Positions 44,484-59,688 of a DNA stretch of 64,000 nucleotides are shown here, one piece after another. Within the stretch, counting starts at the first letter, position 1, and each line of letters starts with the position of its first letter. Position numbers and translations under genes: made by a program. The notes beneath the pieces were generated by a model that ran no database searches, had not been told where the DNA came from, and saw only the letters and a program-made list of their open reading frames with translations. This DNA is from Silvania hatchlandensis (GTDB lineage: Bacteria > Pseudomonadota > Gammaproteobacteria > Enterobacterales > Enterobacteriaceae): NCBI RefSeq assembly GCF_025564065.1, contig NZ_JAMGZK010000035.1, positions 46,485 to 110,484 on the forward strand, given 5' to 3'.

Positions 44484-45905
44484 TTAAACCAGCATTTGCT
44501 TTAATGATTGCTCGCTTTTATTGATGCCCAGCCACAGCGGTTTAAGCCGCAGCAGCGCACTCTCCAGCTCGGCAGGTTCGAGTGAAAAAGGCATCCGCAG
44601 ATAGCGATCAAAGGCCCCGGAAAGACCAAAGCGCGTACCGGTCCCCAGATGAATACCGGCAGCCTCTGCACGCGCGGCCAGCTGGGTAGCCAGCATATCC
44701 GGCAGTTCAATCCAGAATGAAAGACCGCCCTGCGGCATCTGAAAGCGCCAGTCCGGAAAATGTTCCCTGAGCAGCGCCGCACAGCGATCCCGCCGCTCAC
44801 GCAGCATCAGCCGCCGGGCGGGTAAAAATGTGTCGCTGTTGTCGATAAGCCACAGAGTCGCCAGCTGTTCCAGCAGAGGGGAGCCCAGATCGAGCGTATC
44901 GCGGGTCTGGGCAAGGGTGGCGATAGTCCGTGCCGGAGCGCGAATCCAGCCCAGGCGCAGACCGCCCCAGAAGCTTTTTCCCGCTGAACCCAGGGTGATA
45001 ACCGTGCCGTTCGGGCAGAAGGCCGCCAGCGGCGGCGGTGGGGGGGCATCGAACCACAGATCGACCATGGTTTCATCCACCACCAGCGTGGTGCGTGACC
45101 GGGCGGCAACCGCCGTAATGGCCTGGCGGGTGCTCACATCCATGCAGCGCCCCGTGGGGTTGTGAAAATCGGGCATCAGGTACGCCAGGCGCGGCGCAGT
45201 CTGGGCGAGGATGGCGGCAAAGCCGTCGCTGTCCCAGCCGGTCTGCGGCAGCGACACGCCGACCGGTCGGCACGAGGCCCCCTGGATGGCGGCGATCGCC
45301 AGCGGATAGGTAGGGTGATCCACCACCACCCGGTCACCCGGACCGGTGAGCATGCGCAGCACCAGCGCCAGCCCGCTGACGGCACCGTTCACTACCATCA
45401 CTTCTTCTGCCCGGGTGGGCAAACCGCGTGCCGTATAGCGTGCAGCGATGGCCTCGCGCAGGGCCAGGAGCCCCAGCTGATCGTAGCCGGTTTGCGTCAG
45501 ATGCTGCGTAATGGCGGTCAGCGCGTGGGTATACGCCTGATGGATCTCCGGCCCGGCACCCAGCGCGGCGGTAGAAAGATCCAGCGCCGCGCTGGCATGG
45601 GCGCGGGTAGGGAGCGTCCGTGTGTCGGGCAGGATCACCCGCGATCCGCTTCCGTGTCGGCTTTCAAGATAACCTTCATCCCGCAGGTGCCCGAGGGCGC
45701 TGCTGATGGTGGTCCGGCTGACGTCCAGAGTTAAGGCCAGCTCGCGCTCGCCGGGCAGACGGGTATCCAGCGCCAGCCGCCCGTCAAGGATCAGCAGGCG
45801 CAGCGCGTCGGCCAGCTGTCGCCAGAGCGGAATACGGGAGGCGCTCTGCTGCCAGTGACCCAGCAGGCGAGCTAACGACTGACTTCCAAATCGACGTGAT
45901 GACAT
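44484..45905 (-). CDS. yczR: YczR MocR-type transcription factor
   Basis: A 473-residue MocR-family regulator: a GntR winged helix near 18-85 (LPGERELALTLDVSRTTISSALGHLRDEGYLESR) joined to a fold-type I aminotransferase-like domain. The latter holds the PLP-lysine motif GSAGKSFWGGLRLGW near 307-321. Such proteins use PLP or an amino compound as effector. It is divergent from the yczE membrane protein gene, the pair described as YczR/YczE, with a palindrome between them that sits five bases before this start codon. Confidence 0.88.
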   Translation of the reverse strand: MSSRRFGSQSLARLLGHWQQSASRIPLWRQLADALRLLILDGRLALDTRLPGERELALTLDVSRTTISSALGHLRDEGYLESRHGSGSRVILPDTRTLPTRAHASAALDLSTAALGAGPEIHQAYTHALTAITQHLTQTGYDQLGLLALREAIAARYTARGLPTRAEEVMVVNGAVSGLALVLRMLTGPGDRVVVDHPTYPLAIAAIQGASCRPVGVSLPQTGWDSDGFAAILAQTAPRLAYLMPDFHNPTGRCMDVSTRQAITAVAARSRTTLVVDETMVDLWFDAPPPPPLAAFCPNGTVITLGSAGKSFWGGLRLGWIRAPARTIATLAQTRDTLDLGSPLLEQLATLWLIDNSDTFLPARRLMLRERRDRCAALLREHFPDWRFQMPQGGLSFWIELPDMLATQLAARAEAAGIHLGTGTRFGLSGAFDRYLRMPFSLEPAELESALLRLKPLWLGINKSEQSLKQMLV

Positions 45906-45910
45906 ATGCA

Positions 45911-45932
45911 GTCCACTTTTTCAAAACTGGAC
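45911..45932. promoter_or_regulatory. Probable YczR operator
   Basis: GTCCA-N-TTTT-NN-AAAA-N-TGGAC is an inverted repeat of 22 bases immediately upstream of yczR and 62 bases before yczE. Its position suggests autorepression of yczR and control of yczE. Confidence 0.6.
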
Positions 45933-45993
45933 ATTAATCATAGTGCCATTTCAGGTAATGATGAAAGCAGAGACCATCGAAGAGAGAAACACC

Positions 45994-46605
45994 ATGTCGC
46001 GTCGATTACTGCAGCTTTATGTCGGATTGAGCCTGTACGGGCTGTCTACGGCGATGTTTATTCGGGCGGATCTGGGCGCCGATCCGTGGAACGTGTTCCA
46101 TCTGGGGGTGGCGAAGCTGCTGGCGATGGATATCGGCACCATCATGATCCTCACCGGTGCGCTGGTGCTGCTGTTCTGGATCCCGCTGCGACAGCGCCCG
46201 GGCCTTGGCACCATCAGTAACGTGATTGTCATTGGGCTGGCCGCCGATGCGTGCCTGTCCCTGATCCCCACTCTCGATTCACTGCTGGCGCGTAGCGTGC
46301 TGCTGGCGGCAGCGGTGATCGTCAATGCGCTGGCGACTGGCATGTACATAGGTGCAGGCTTTGGTGCCGGACCGCGTGACGGCCTGATGACCGGGATCAA
46401 TGCCCGTACCGGCTGGTCGGTGCGTAGCGTGCGCACGGCAATTGAAATCTCCGTTCTGCTGATTGGCTGGGCGTTGGGCGGCACGTTTGGCGTGGGAACC
46501 GTGCTGTATGCGTTGAGCATTGGCCCACTGATCCAGATCTGCCTGCCGTGGTTTCGTCAGCGGCCGAAGGTGATCATCGCCCCAGAACCGGAACGCGTTG
46601 TCTGA
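45994..46605 (+). CDS. yczE: YczE membrane protein (YitT/YczE family)
   Basis: A 203-residue protein with five or six membrane helices and the repeated motif LGADPWNVFHLGVAKL near 25-40 and GFGAGPRDGLMTGINA near 116-131 that marks the YczE/YyaS/YitT family. The transported compound is unknown; pairing with a PLP-binding regulator suggests a vitamin B6 or amine link. The ATG at 45994 follows GAGAG with proper spacing; in-frame starts further upstream overlap the operator region. Confidence 0.85.
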   Translation: MSRRLLQLYVGLSLYGLSTAMFIRADLGADPWNVFHLGVAKLLAMDIGTIMILTGALVLLFWIPLRQRPGLGTISNVIVIGLAADACLSLIPTLDSLLARSVLLAAAVIVNALATGMYIGAGFGAGPRDGLMTGINARTGWSVRSVRTAIEISVLLIGWALGGTFGVGTVLYALSIGPLIQICLPWFRQRPKVIIAPEPERVV

Positions 46606-46606
46606 A

Positions 46607-46624
46607 TTTGCGAAGCGCTCACAA
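46607..46624. promoter_or_regulatory. Lac operator upstream of lacI
   Basis: These 18 bases are the exact reverse complement of the operator at 47826-47843. They lie 57 bases before lacI and one base after the yczE stop. Confidence 0.88.
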
Positions 46625-46681
46625 GCTTTGTGCGCCGGGGTGTGACAAAATAGTCGCACCCGTGATCGCAACGCAGACTCC

Positions 46682-47749
46682 ATGAAAGCCATAACCCTTT
46701 ACGACGTCGCCCGCCTGGCGGGCGTTTCTTATCAGACCGTTTCACGCGTCATTAACGATGCAGCGCATGTCTCCGCCCGTACCCGGGAAAAAGTGCAGCA
46801 GGCGATGGCTGAACTGCACTATGTTCCCAATCGCGGGGCTCAGCAGCTGGCGGGGAAACGCACCCGTACGCTGGGGCTTATCACTACCGATCTGGCCCTG
46901 CATGCGCCGTCACAAATTGCCTCGGCGGTCAAATCCCGCGCGGGCGAACGCGGTGCGAGCGTCCTGATCTCAATGGTCGAACATCCCCAGCAGTGCCTGG
47001 CGGCAGTGCAGGAGCTGCTGGCGCAGCGGGTCGAGGGCTTACTGGTTAACGTGCCGCTGGAAGATAAGCAGGCAGAGGATCTGCAGGCGCAGGCCGGTTC
47101 GGTGCCGGTGTTATTTCTGGATGTCTCGCCCACCGCCCGGGTGCATAGCCTGGTGTTTGACGCACAGCAGGGGGCTACGCTTGGGGCGCAGCATCTGCTG
47201 GCGCTGGGCCATCAGCGGATCGCCCTGCTCGGCGGGCCGCAAAGTTCGGTCTCCGCGCGGGCACGCCTTGCGGGCTGGCTGTCGGTTCTGAGTGCGGCGG
47301 GTGTGGAACCCTGCGCTGTTGCTCAGGGCGACTGGAGTGCCGCCTCGGGGTATGAAAAAGGCCATCAGCTGCTGGCGGCGGCCACGCTGCCGCAGGCCAT
47401 TCTGGTGGCAAACGATCAAATGGCACTGGGCGTGATGCGCGCCTGTGCAGAGAAAGGGGTCGCTGTTCCCGGGCAGCTGTCGGTGGTCGGTTTTGACGAT
47501 ACCGCCGACAGCGCATGGTTTACCCCGCCGCTGACCACTGTCCGTCAGGCGTTTCGCGAAGCCGGACTGCGCAGCGTCGAGTGGCTGCTGGCCCGGCAGG
47601 GGCAAACCGAGCCCGCGCAGATGCAGATCCCGGTGATGCTGGTGGAGCGCCATTCCACGGCCCGCCACGGCGTGCCGCAGGGCAGCGAAGAGCTGGCCCA
47701 GCAGCTAAAATCCCTGGCGATCCTCGCCGAGCAGCTGGCGCGTCGCTAA
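46682..47749 (+). CDS. lacI: LacI lactose operon repressor
   Basis: A 355-residue LacI-family repressor clearly related to E. coli LacI: the DNA-binding helix YDVARLAGVSYQTVSRVIND, hinge NRGAQQLAGKRT, LALHAPSQI, LLAQRVEGLLVN, ALGHQRIALLGGP and VANDQMALGVMRA all keep the E. coli pattern. A leucine-rich tail (LAQQLKSLAILAEQLARR) would form the tetramer helix. Two identical operators flank the gene, allowing a loop of about 1.2 kb. It is transcribed in the same direction as lacZ. Confidence 0.95.
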   Translation: MKAITLYDVARLAGVSYQTVSRVINDAAHVSARTREKVQQAMAELHYVPNRGAQQLAGKRTRTLGLITTDLALHAPSQIASAVKSRAGERGASVLISMVEHPQQCLAAVQELLAQRVEGLLVNVPLEDKQAEDLQAQAGSVPVLFLDVSPTARVHSLVFDAQQGATLGAQHLLALGHQRIALLGGPQSSVSARARLAGWLSVLSAAGVEPCAVAQGDWSAASGYEKGHQLLAAATLPQAILVANDQMALGVMRACAEKGVAVPGQLSVVGFDDTADSAWFTPPLTTVRQAFREAGLRSVEWLLARQGQTEPAQMQIPVMLVERHSTARHGVPQGSEELAQQLKSLAILAEQLARR

Positions 47750-47755
47750 GACTTT

Positions 47756-47817
47756 TGTGATCGTCATCGCTTTGCCGCGTTCTGCTGCTTTACCCTGCAA
47801 CCCTGTCAGGGCATTGT
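47756..47817 (+). promoter_or_regulatory. lacZ promoter with CRP half-site
   Basis: TTTACC (47789-47794) and CATTGT (47812-47817) are 17 bases apart. TGTGA-N6-TCGCT at 47756-47771 is a CRP-like site centred about 60 bases before the predicted start, the class I geometry of the E. coli lac promoter; its right half is weak. Confidence 0.6.
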
Positions 47818-47825
47818 AGAGAAAA

Positions 47826-50939
<3,114 letters not shown>

Positions 50940-50999
50940 ACTTAATCGGCTGAGGCGGCTGCACCATGTGGCCGCACATTCACTTCGGAGGTTTATCTG

Positions 51000-51353
51000 A
51001 TGAAGTATGTCGATGGTTTTGTGGTGGCCGTTCCCGCACAAAATAAGGAGGCTTATCGCGAGATGGCTGCGAAAGCCGCGCCGCTGTTTAAAGAGTTTGG
51101 CGCGCTGCGTATTGTTGAGTGTTGGGCAGATGACGTGCCCGACGGCAAATTAACTGACTTTCGTATGGCCGTGAAAGCGGAAGAGGGCGAAGAGGTGGTT
51201 TTCAGCTGGATCGAATACCCGTCGAAAGCGGTTCGCGATGAGGCGAATCAGAAGATGATGAACGATCCCAGAATGAAAGCCTTTGGTGAATCGATGCCGT
51301 TTGATGGCAAACGGATGATCTACGGCGGCTTCTCTCCCCTGCTCGACGAGTAA
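51000..51353 (+). CDS. ybaA: YbaA, DUF1428 protein
   Basis: A 117-residue cytoplasmic protein of the DUF1428 family (MKYVDGFVVAVPAQNKEAYREMA; FDGKRMIYGGFSPLL at the end), with a ferredoxin-like dimeric alpha-beta barrel fold. Function unknown. GGAGG precedes the start. In E. coli it follows ffs directly; here about 7 kb of accessory DNA lies between them. Confidence 0.94.
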   Translation: MKYVDGFVVAVPAQNKEAYREMAAKAAPLFKEFGALRIVECWADDVPDGKLTDFRMAVKAEEGEEVVFSWIEYPSKAVRDEANQKMMNDPRMKAFGESMPFDGKRMIYGGFSPLLDE

Positions 51354-51389
51354 GCGTCAATTCCGGCGGCCATCAGGCCGTCGGGTACG

Positions 51390-52952
51390 TTATGTTTCCG
51401 GCTCGAAGTTGTTTTCAGCCCACTGGATAAAAGCCTCTTTCGGCAGGGCCTTACTGTACAGCCAACCCTGTCCGTACTGCACTCCGTGGCGGCGCAACCA
51501 CGCCAGCTGGCCTGTAGTTTCCACGCCTTCTGCCACCATCGCCAGATTCAATGATTTGGCCATCTCAATAATATGTGGGGTGACGTTTTTATATTCCACG
51601 GCGTCAACAAATGACTTATCGATCTTCAGGGTATCCACATCCAGATCCTGCAAATAGCTGAGGCTGGAGTATCCGGTTCCGAAATCATCAATATAGACAG
51701 AATGGCCCGCACGCCGGAAACCGGCAATTACCGGGGCGCTTACGGCAGGATCGGCAAAACCGCGCTCGGTAAGTTCCAGCGCAATCTGTGAAGGCGACAG
51801 CTGCCAGTGATTGAGCAGACGGCTTAACTGCGGGGGCACGGCGCCAGAGAGTAAATCCGCCGGGGCAAGGTTAATCGAAATATGCTGGTCGGGATGCTGG
51901 CGCAGCCACGCCCCCATATCTTCAAACACCTTTTCAATGATAAGCGCCGTCAGTTGAGGCGTCAGGCCCGTTTGCTCAGCAAGTGTGATGAAAACATCCG
52001 GGGACAGGTAACTGCCGTCTGGCTGTCGCCAGCGGGCCAGCGCCTCGGCCCCCACCATTCTGCCGCTGCTTAAGGCGACAATGGGCTGGAAATAGACCTG
52101 CAGCTCGCGGGCATTGATGGCATCCAGCAACAGGTGCCGTGGCGATTGTAGCCGCCGCAGAATACGCAGGACGAACCAGGCCGACACCAGGCTGAGTAAT
52201 ATCCCGATGGGTAGCCAGAAGAAAAGCTGGTGGTGCCAGTTCTCTTTTAACGGCGTCATGGAGGCCCATGCCACAATGGAAAACCCCAATTCGGGCACGT
52301 TGCGGATGCTATACATCATGCCGTTATGCTGAAGATGACTGTTGCCTTCCTGCTGCAGTTGATGAAAAACCTGCATATCCAGATTGCCGCTGCTGGCGAA
52401 AATAATGTTATGAAGGGTACCGACCAGCGCAGTGTGAATCGGCCAGGCACCAAAGGGAATCACGTCTATCATCGAGGCCGGATCGATCATCACGAGGTAC
52501 TGCTGGGTGCCAATCGCCGCCATATAGCGATCGAGGCCCAAATCGTTTTGCGCGGTCACCCATGCCCGGTAGCCGTCGGGTGTGACGCGGATTGGCGCAG
52601 GTAACGAGGCGGCGTGACTCACTTGTTCCAGCGAGGAACAGAGCGGTTTCAGATCGTCGATAAAAATCACTTCCTGGACGTAGCGCCATGAAATCGCGGT
52701 GCGGCGCATGGTCATGGTGTGTTCCCGACTGCAGGGGATACCTTTGAACGTTTCCATCTGCGCCAGGGCAGACTTCGCCTGCTCAAACACTCTGTCGGTA
52801 CGTATCTGTACGCGCGACGAGTAACTCTCCAGATCGGAAAAAAACGTCTCCTCCGCATTACGGTGCGCCAGCCACACGCTCAGGCAAACAGGAATGAGTA
52901 CTGACGCGATCAGTACGCAGGTCACCAGGCCCACCAGTTGTCGGGTTGTCAT
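51390..52952 (-). CDS. pdeB: PdeB cyclic-di-GMP phosphodiesterase
   Basis: A 520-residue membrane protein formerly YlaB. An N-terminal helix (about 7-29) and a second near 242-264 flank a periplasmic CSS domain; the motif Cys105-Ser-Ser is present and senses periplasmic redox state through disulfide formation. The cytoplasmic EAL domain begins near 285 with GAEALARW (Glu303) and contains DDFGTGYSSLSYLQ and KIDKSF, so it should hydrolyse c-di-GMP. Confidence 0.95.
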   Translation of the reverse strand: MTTRQLVGLVTCVLIASVLIPVCLSVWLAHRNAEETFFSDLESYSSRVQIRTDRVFEQAKSALAQMETFKGIPCSREHTMTMRRTAISWRYVQEVIFIDDLKPLCSSLEQVSHAASLPAPIRVTPDGYRAWVTAQNDLGLDRYMAAIGTQQYLVMIDPASMIDVIPFGAWPIHTALVGTLHNIIFASSGNLDMQVFHQLQQEGNSHLQHNGMMYSIRNVPELGFSIVAWASMTPLKENWHHQLFFWLPIGILLSLVSAWFVLRILRRLQSPRHLLLDAINARELQVYFQPIVALSSGRMVGAEALARWRQPDGSYLSPDVFITLAEQTGLTPQLTALIIEKVFEDMGAWLRQHPDQHISINLAPADLLSGAVPPQLSRLLNHWQLSPSQIALELTERGFADPAVSAPVIAGFRRAGHSVYIDDFGTGYSSLSYLQDLDVDTLKIDKSFVDAVEYKNVTPHIIEMAKSLNLAMVAEGVETTGQLAWLRRHGVQYGQGWLYSKALPKEAFIQWAENNFEPET

Positions 52953-53131
52953 GCTCCTGTTTCCTTTTTAAAACGCCGGGAAAGGGCGGCGCGGAAGCTA
53001 ATGACCATTAAGTGAAAAAGCCTGTTAAGCATAGCGGTATAGGATAGCGCTTACCTTGATTGTATTCACAGGGAAACATCCTGCACGCCTTCAGCAGGGT
53101 TGTTTTTCACACGACGCTCGGATATGCTAAT

Positions 53132-53146
53132 TGTTATGTTATAACA
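53132..53146. promoter_or_regulatory. Zur-like box upstream of rpmJ2
   Basis: TGTTATGTTATAACA differs from the Zur core TGTTATA-W-TATAACA only at the centre. It lies 38 bases before the gene, consistent with repression when zinc is plentiful. Confidence 0.75.
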
Positions 53147-53183
53147 AAACACTCAACGCACGGTATTCGACACGAGGTGAGAT

Positions 53184-53324
53184 ATGCAGGTTCTTAATTC
53201 TTTGCGCAGCGCCAAACAGCGTCACCCTGATTGCCAGATAGTAAAACGTAAGGGACGGCTGTATGTAATATGTAAATCCAATCCGCGCTTTAAGGCCGTA
53301 CAGGGAAGAAAGAAGAGACGTTAA
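53184..53324 (+). CDS. rpmJ2: Zinc-independent ribosomal protein L36 paralogue (YkgO)
   Basis: The 46-residue product reads [20 protein letters not shown], then [20 protein letters not shown] and ends GRKKRR. This is the L36 variant without the zinc ribbon (only two cysteines, 17 and 30), made under zinc starvation to free zinc from ribosomes. GAGGTGAG precedes the ATG. In E. coli it is ykgO next to the L31 variant ykgM; here it stands alone between pdeB and ylaC. Confidence 0.93.
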   Translation: MQVLNSLRSAKQRHPDCQIVKRKGRLYVICKSNPRFKAVQGRKKRR

Positions 53325-53393
53325 TCGGGTGGGGGAGAGGGATCGCGCTTGCTGCTGGCAGTGACTCTGCTGGCAGCAAGCCGGTAACGCGGC

Positions 53394-53858
53394 TTAGCTT
53401 GCCGTGCGGGACAGGGTGAAAACGTCGTAAAATGAGAGTTCGCCTTTGGTGGCGACCATCTTCTGTAATTTTTCTTTTTCCTGCGCGTTCACTGCCGGGG
53501 AATGCAAAATGCTGTCGATCAGCTGACCCGGGACAAAACGGGTGTTGTACCATTCGCCGTTGTAGCAGACGCGAAAATCGAGCACATCAATATCTTCGTA
53601 GCGATAACGTGGATTAACGTCGAAAAAGAAGAAGGCATTAAACACCACAAACAGTACAACCAGCAGCCAGACGGAATCGATCAGGGTTTCTGATAGCAGC
53701 ATCACCGCCAGCGTGGCCAGCAAGGCAGCGTACATGGCCAAAAACAGACCGGGATGTTTGCGAATAAAACTGATGCTAAAGCGTGGCTTGTTGTCGCGCT
53801 TTTCGCGAACGTTAAGGTCATTGATGGTTTCGGTAAGCAGGCGTTGTATCTCGGTCAT
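53394..53858 (-). CDS. ylaC: YlaC inner membrane protein
   Basis: A 154-residue protein with two membrane helices (about 38-58 and 63-80) and a cytoplasmic C-terminal domain ([21 protein letters not shown]). Function unknown. The start [12 protein letters not shown] at 53858 matches E. coli; 33 bases of open frame upstream are not conserved. Downstream neighbours are hha and tomB, without the maa gene found between them in E. coli. Confidence 0.94.
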   Translation of the reverse strand: MTEIQRLLTETINDLNVREKRDNKPRFSISFIRKHPGLFLAMYAALLATLAVMLLSETLIDSVWLLVVLFVVFNAFFFFDVNPRYRYEDIDVLDFRVCYNGEWYNTRFVPGQLIDSILHSPAVNAQEKEKLQKMVATKGELSFYDVFTLSRTAS

Positions 53859-54142
53859 CTTCTGCCTTTCAGGATAGTAACGAATAAACACGGGGATCCG
53901 TGCATTTTAAGTGACCAGTTTGTTTGAAAAAAGTAACAGTTGCGCTAAGAAAAATCATAACAGTTGCCGGTATCAGGCAAGAAATCTGAGGTGGGCTGGT
54001 TTGGCGAACTGACGCCCTGGGGCGATAACCTTCGCCCACCCGGGTAAGAACCTGCTAACCACTCATCGTGTGTCGCAGTTAAAAGCATGAGAATAAAACC
54101 GGAAAAGTTAGCCTGGCTGTTGCGGATGTCTGACCAGCAGGA

Positions 54143-54361
54143 TCAACGTATAAATTTCCACACTGCCGTCGGGATTTTATCGTACAGCTTATTCATTGTA
54201 AGTTCGGCCAGACGATGATCCGCTGCTGAATAAAAGACCGCAAGCTCATTATCAGAAAGCTCATATTTATTTTTTTCAATGACACGTTCCAGGGTATCAA
54301 TTGACTGACAACGTCGCAAACGCATCAAATAATCGATTTTTGTTAAGGGTTTATCGGACAT
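54143..54361 (-). CDS. hha: Hha nucleoid-associated modulator
   Basis: A 72-residue Hha/YmoA protein that binds H-NS and helps silence horizontally acquired genes. It starts [20 protein letters not shown] and keeps the charged surface used against H-NS ([31 protein letters not shown]). It lies eight bases after tomB; the two act as a toxin-antitoxin-like pair. Confidence 0.97.
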   Translation of the reverse strand: MSDKPLTKIDYLMRLRRCQSIDTLERVIEKNKYELSDNELAVFYSAADHRLAELTMNKLYDKIPTAVWKFIR

Positions 54362-54369
54362 AAATTCAC

Positions 54370-54762
54370 CTAATTGTTTGTAATAGTTTTAGCTGTAGAA
54401 GCGAGTGGGTTAGCTCTGCTTGCAGTGACAAAACAACGAAAAAGCCGATTACCCGATTTACGCCATTTTTGCAAATCCTGCGCGTTAATGCCGTAGCTAC
54501 TGAATAACATAAAAGTGTCATCCAGGTATTCGTCAATTTGCTCAATCATCTTATTATCTTCGTTATACTTAATTTTATAATTAAGCGCGAAGGTCGCTAT
54601 ATGCTCAATCAACTCGTTTAACTGCAAATTAATGGCAGAGGTTGGATCGTTTACCCAGCCATGGTTGCTTTCATCGAGGTTGGAAAGGCAGTCATGGTAC
54701 AAGGATTCACAAAGGAATTTCAACTGTGCAATATCTTGCCTTTTGGGCGAGTATTCGTCCAT
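54370..54762 (-). CDS. tomB: TomB, Hha toxicity modulator
   Basis: A 130-residue protein that counteracts Hha, promoting oxidation of its cysteine. It starts [19 protein letters not shown] at 54762 and keeps the conserved core [26 protein letters not shown]. The C-terminus runs six residues beyond the E. coli form and differs ([17 protein letters not shown]). An in-frame ATG 60 bases upstream would add a basic unconserved extension. Confidence 0.95.
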   Translation of the reverse strand: MDEYSPKRQDIAQLKFLCESLYHDCLSNLDESNHGWVNDPTSAINLQLNELIEHIATFALNYKIKYNEDNKMIEQIDEYLDDTFMLFSSYGINAQDLQKWRKSGNRLFRCFVTASRANPLASTAKTITNN

Positions 54763-55137
54763 AGCGCATCCCCTTCTGAGTGATTTTTTACTCACCGAAC
54801 CGCGTTGTCGGGATGGGTACAACTGACTTACGTCAATGACGACTGCGATTTGTGTTTACGCTGTTGTCTTTAACTATAATCTACTCTGAAACGGATTTCA
54901 CCGCGCTATTACGAAAAATTACAATTACGCAGCACATTACGCATTTTTCAGACTGAGCGGCTTTATTTTAACTTCTCGCCGGCACCCAAAAAACACCAGG
55001 AATTGTCTTAATAACTCAGATGCTACGCAACAATTTGAGAATTTCTGTAAGCGTATTCACTTAATTATGAGAAGCGGTATAACAGTGGCATAAAATATAT
55101 AAGTCGCCAATAAGCTTATTTTATGATTTTCAATTGC
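54763..55137. other. Non-coding interval between tomB and acrB
   Basis: About 375 AT-rich bases precede tomB and follow acrB. It must contain the tomB-hha promoter, but I see no convincing -35/-10 pair, repeat or small gene. Confidence 0.5.
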
Positions 55138-55168
55138 GAAAAAAAAGGCCGCAAACGCGGCCTTTTTA
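55138..55168 (-). terminator. Terminator of acrAB
   Basis: AAGGCCGC, loop, GCGGCCTT with a long T run on the minus strand, 25 bases after the acrB stop. Confidence 0.88.
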
Positions 55169-55192
55169 ACAGTTAAAGCAAAACCAATCACA

Positions 55193-58333
<3,141 letters not shown>

Positions 58334-58352
58334 TTAACGGCTCCTGTTTAAG

Positions 58353-59546
58353 TTAAGACTTAGGTTGTTCTGACTGACCGTTCGCTGAAGCTTGCTGCTG
58401 GTTGTCAGAGGTAACCTCTTGCGCTTTGACCTGGGCGCCCGGGCGAACTTTTTGTAATCCGGTAATGATGACGCGATCGCCATCTTTCAGACCATCGGTC
58501 ACTAACCATTTATCGCCAATCGCCTGGGTTGCCGTGATCTGGCGAACTTCGACTTTATCTTCAGCGCCGATCACCATGGCGCTGGCTTCGCCACGCGGTG
58601 TACGGGTGACACCCTGCTGAGGAACCAGCAGGGCGGTTGGGTTCGTCCCTTCTTCGAGGCTGGCACGAACAAACATACCTGGCAGCAGCGTATGATCCGG
58701 ATTCGGGAAGATCGCGCGTAAGGTAATGGAGCCGGTCGTCTGATCGACGGTAACGTCGGAGAACTCAAGGCTGCCCGCTTGTGGGAACTTGATGCCATCG
58801 CTGGTGACCAGTTCCACTTTCGCTTTACCGTTCTCCTGCTTCAGCTTACCGCTCTCCAGCTCCTGCTTCAGACGCAGGAAATCGTTGCTGGACTGGGTCA
58901 CGTCAACGTAAATCGGGTCCAGCTGCTGCACGGTTGCCAGCGCGTTGGTCTGGCCGTTTTGCACCAGCGCACCCTCGGTAACGGACGATTTACCAATGCG
59001 GCCACTAATTGGCGAGGTCACTTTGGTGTAGGCCAGGTTAATACGTGCGGTTTCAACTGCGGCTTTCGCTGCGGTAACGGCAGCGTTAGCCTGCTGTGCA
59101 TCTGCCTGAGCACTATCGTATTCCTGTTGGCTGATGTATTGCGTACCCAACAGTTTTTGATAGCGGTTAACCGTCAACTGCGCAATCTTTGCCGCCGCCT
59201 GGGCTTTAGCCAGATCGCCTTTCGCACTTTCATACGAGGCTTGATAGGTTGCTGGATCAATCTGATACAGGGAGTCGCCCGCTTTAACATCGCCACCTTC
59301 GGTGAAGTTACGTTTCAGGATGATGCCACTCACCTGAGGACGCACTTCCGCGATGCGGTAAGCGCTGGTACGGCCGGGTAATTCTGTCGTTATCTGGAGA
59401 GGTTCGGTTTTGAGCGTTACAACGCCAACTTCTGGCACCTGCTGCGCTCCTTGTTGAGCCTGTTTCTCGTCACATCCTGTAAGCGCTAAGCTGCCTGAGA
59501 GCATCAGAACGATCGCCAGAGGCGTTAACCCTCTGTTTTTGTTCAT
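58353..59546 (-). CDS. acrA: AcrA membrane fusion lipoprotein
   Basis: The 397-residue periplasmic adaptor linking AcrB to TolC. Lipobox ALTGC (Cys25), split lipoyl domains around a long helical hairpin (about 100-170, many Ala/Gln heptads), then beta-barrel and membrane-proximal domains. The start MNKNRGLTPLAIVLM at 59546 matches E. coli; 60 bases of upstream open frame lie in the promoter. It diverges from acrR. Confidence 0.98.
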   Translation of the reverse strand: MNKNRGLTPLAIVLMLSGSLALTGCDEKQAQQGAQQVPEVGVVTLKTEPLQITTELPGRTSAYRIAEVRPQVSGIILKRNFTEGGDVKAGDSLYQIDPATYQASYESAKGDLAKAQAAAKIAQLTVNRYQKLLGTQYISQQEYDSAQADAQQANAAVTAAKAAVETARINLAYTKVTSPISGRIGKSSVTEGALVQNGQTNALATVQQLDPIYVDVTQSSNDFLRLKQELESGKLKQENGKAKVELVTSDGIKFPQAGSLEFSDVTVDQTTGSITLRAIFPNPDHTLLPGMFVRASLEEGTNPTALLVPQQGVTRTPRGEASAMVIGAEDKVEVRQITATQAIGDKWLVTDGLKDGDRVIITGLQKVRPGAQVKAQEVTSDNQQQASANGQSEQPKS

Positions 59547-59636
59547 ATGTAAACCTCGAGTTTCCGATTTCAAATTGATCAATGGATCAAAAGTCCACAA
59601 ACCCATTGCTGCGTTTAAATTATGGTCGTGCTATGG

Positions 59637-59660
59637 TACATACATTCATAAATGTATGTA
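59637..59660. promoter_or_regulatory. AcrR operator in the acrA-acrR divergent region
   Basis: A 24-base palindrome built from TACATACATT and AATGTATGTA around four bases, the known AcrR site of E. coli with two central changes. It lies 28 bases before acrR and 90 bases before acrA. Confidence 0.92.
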
Positions 59661-59688
59661 AATCTGACTCCCGTAAATTCACCCACGT

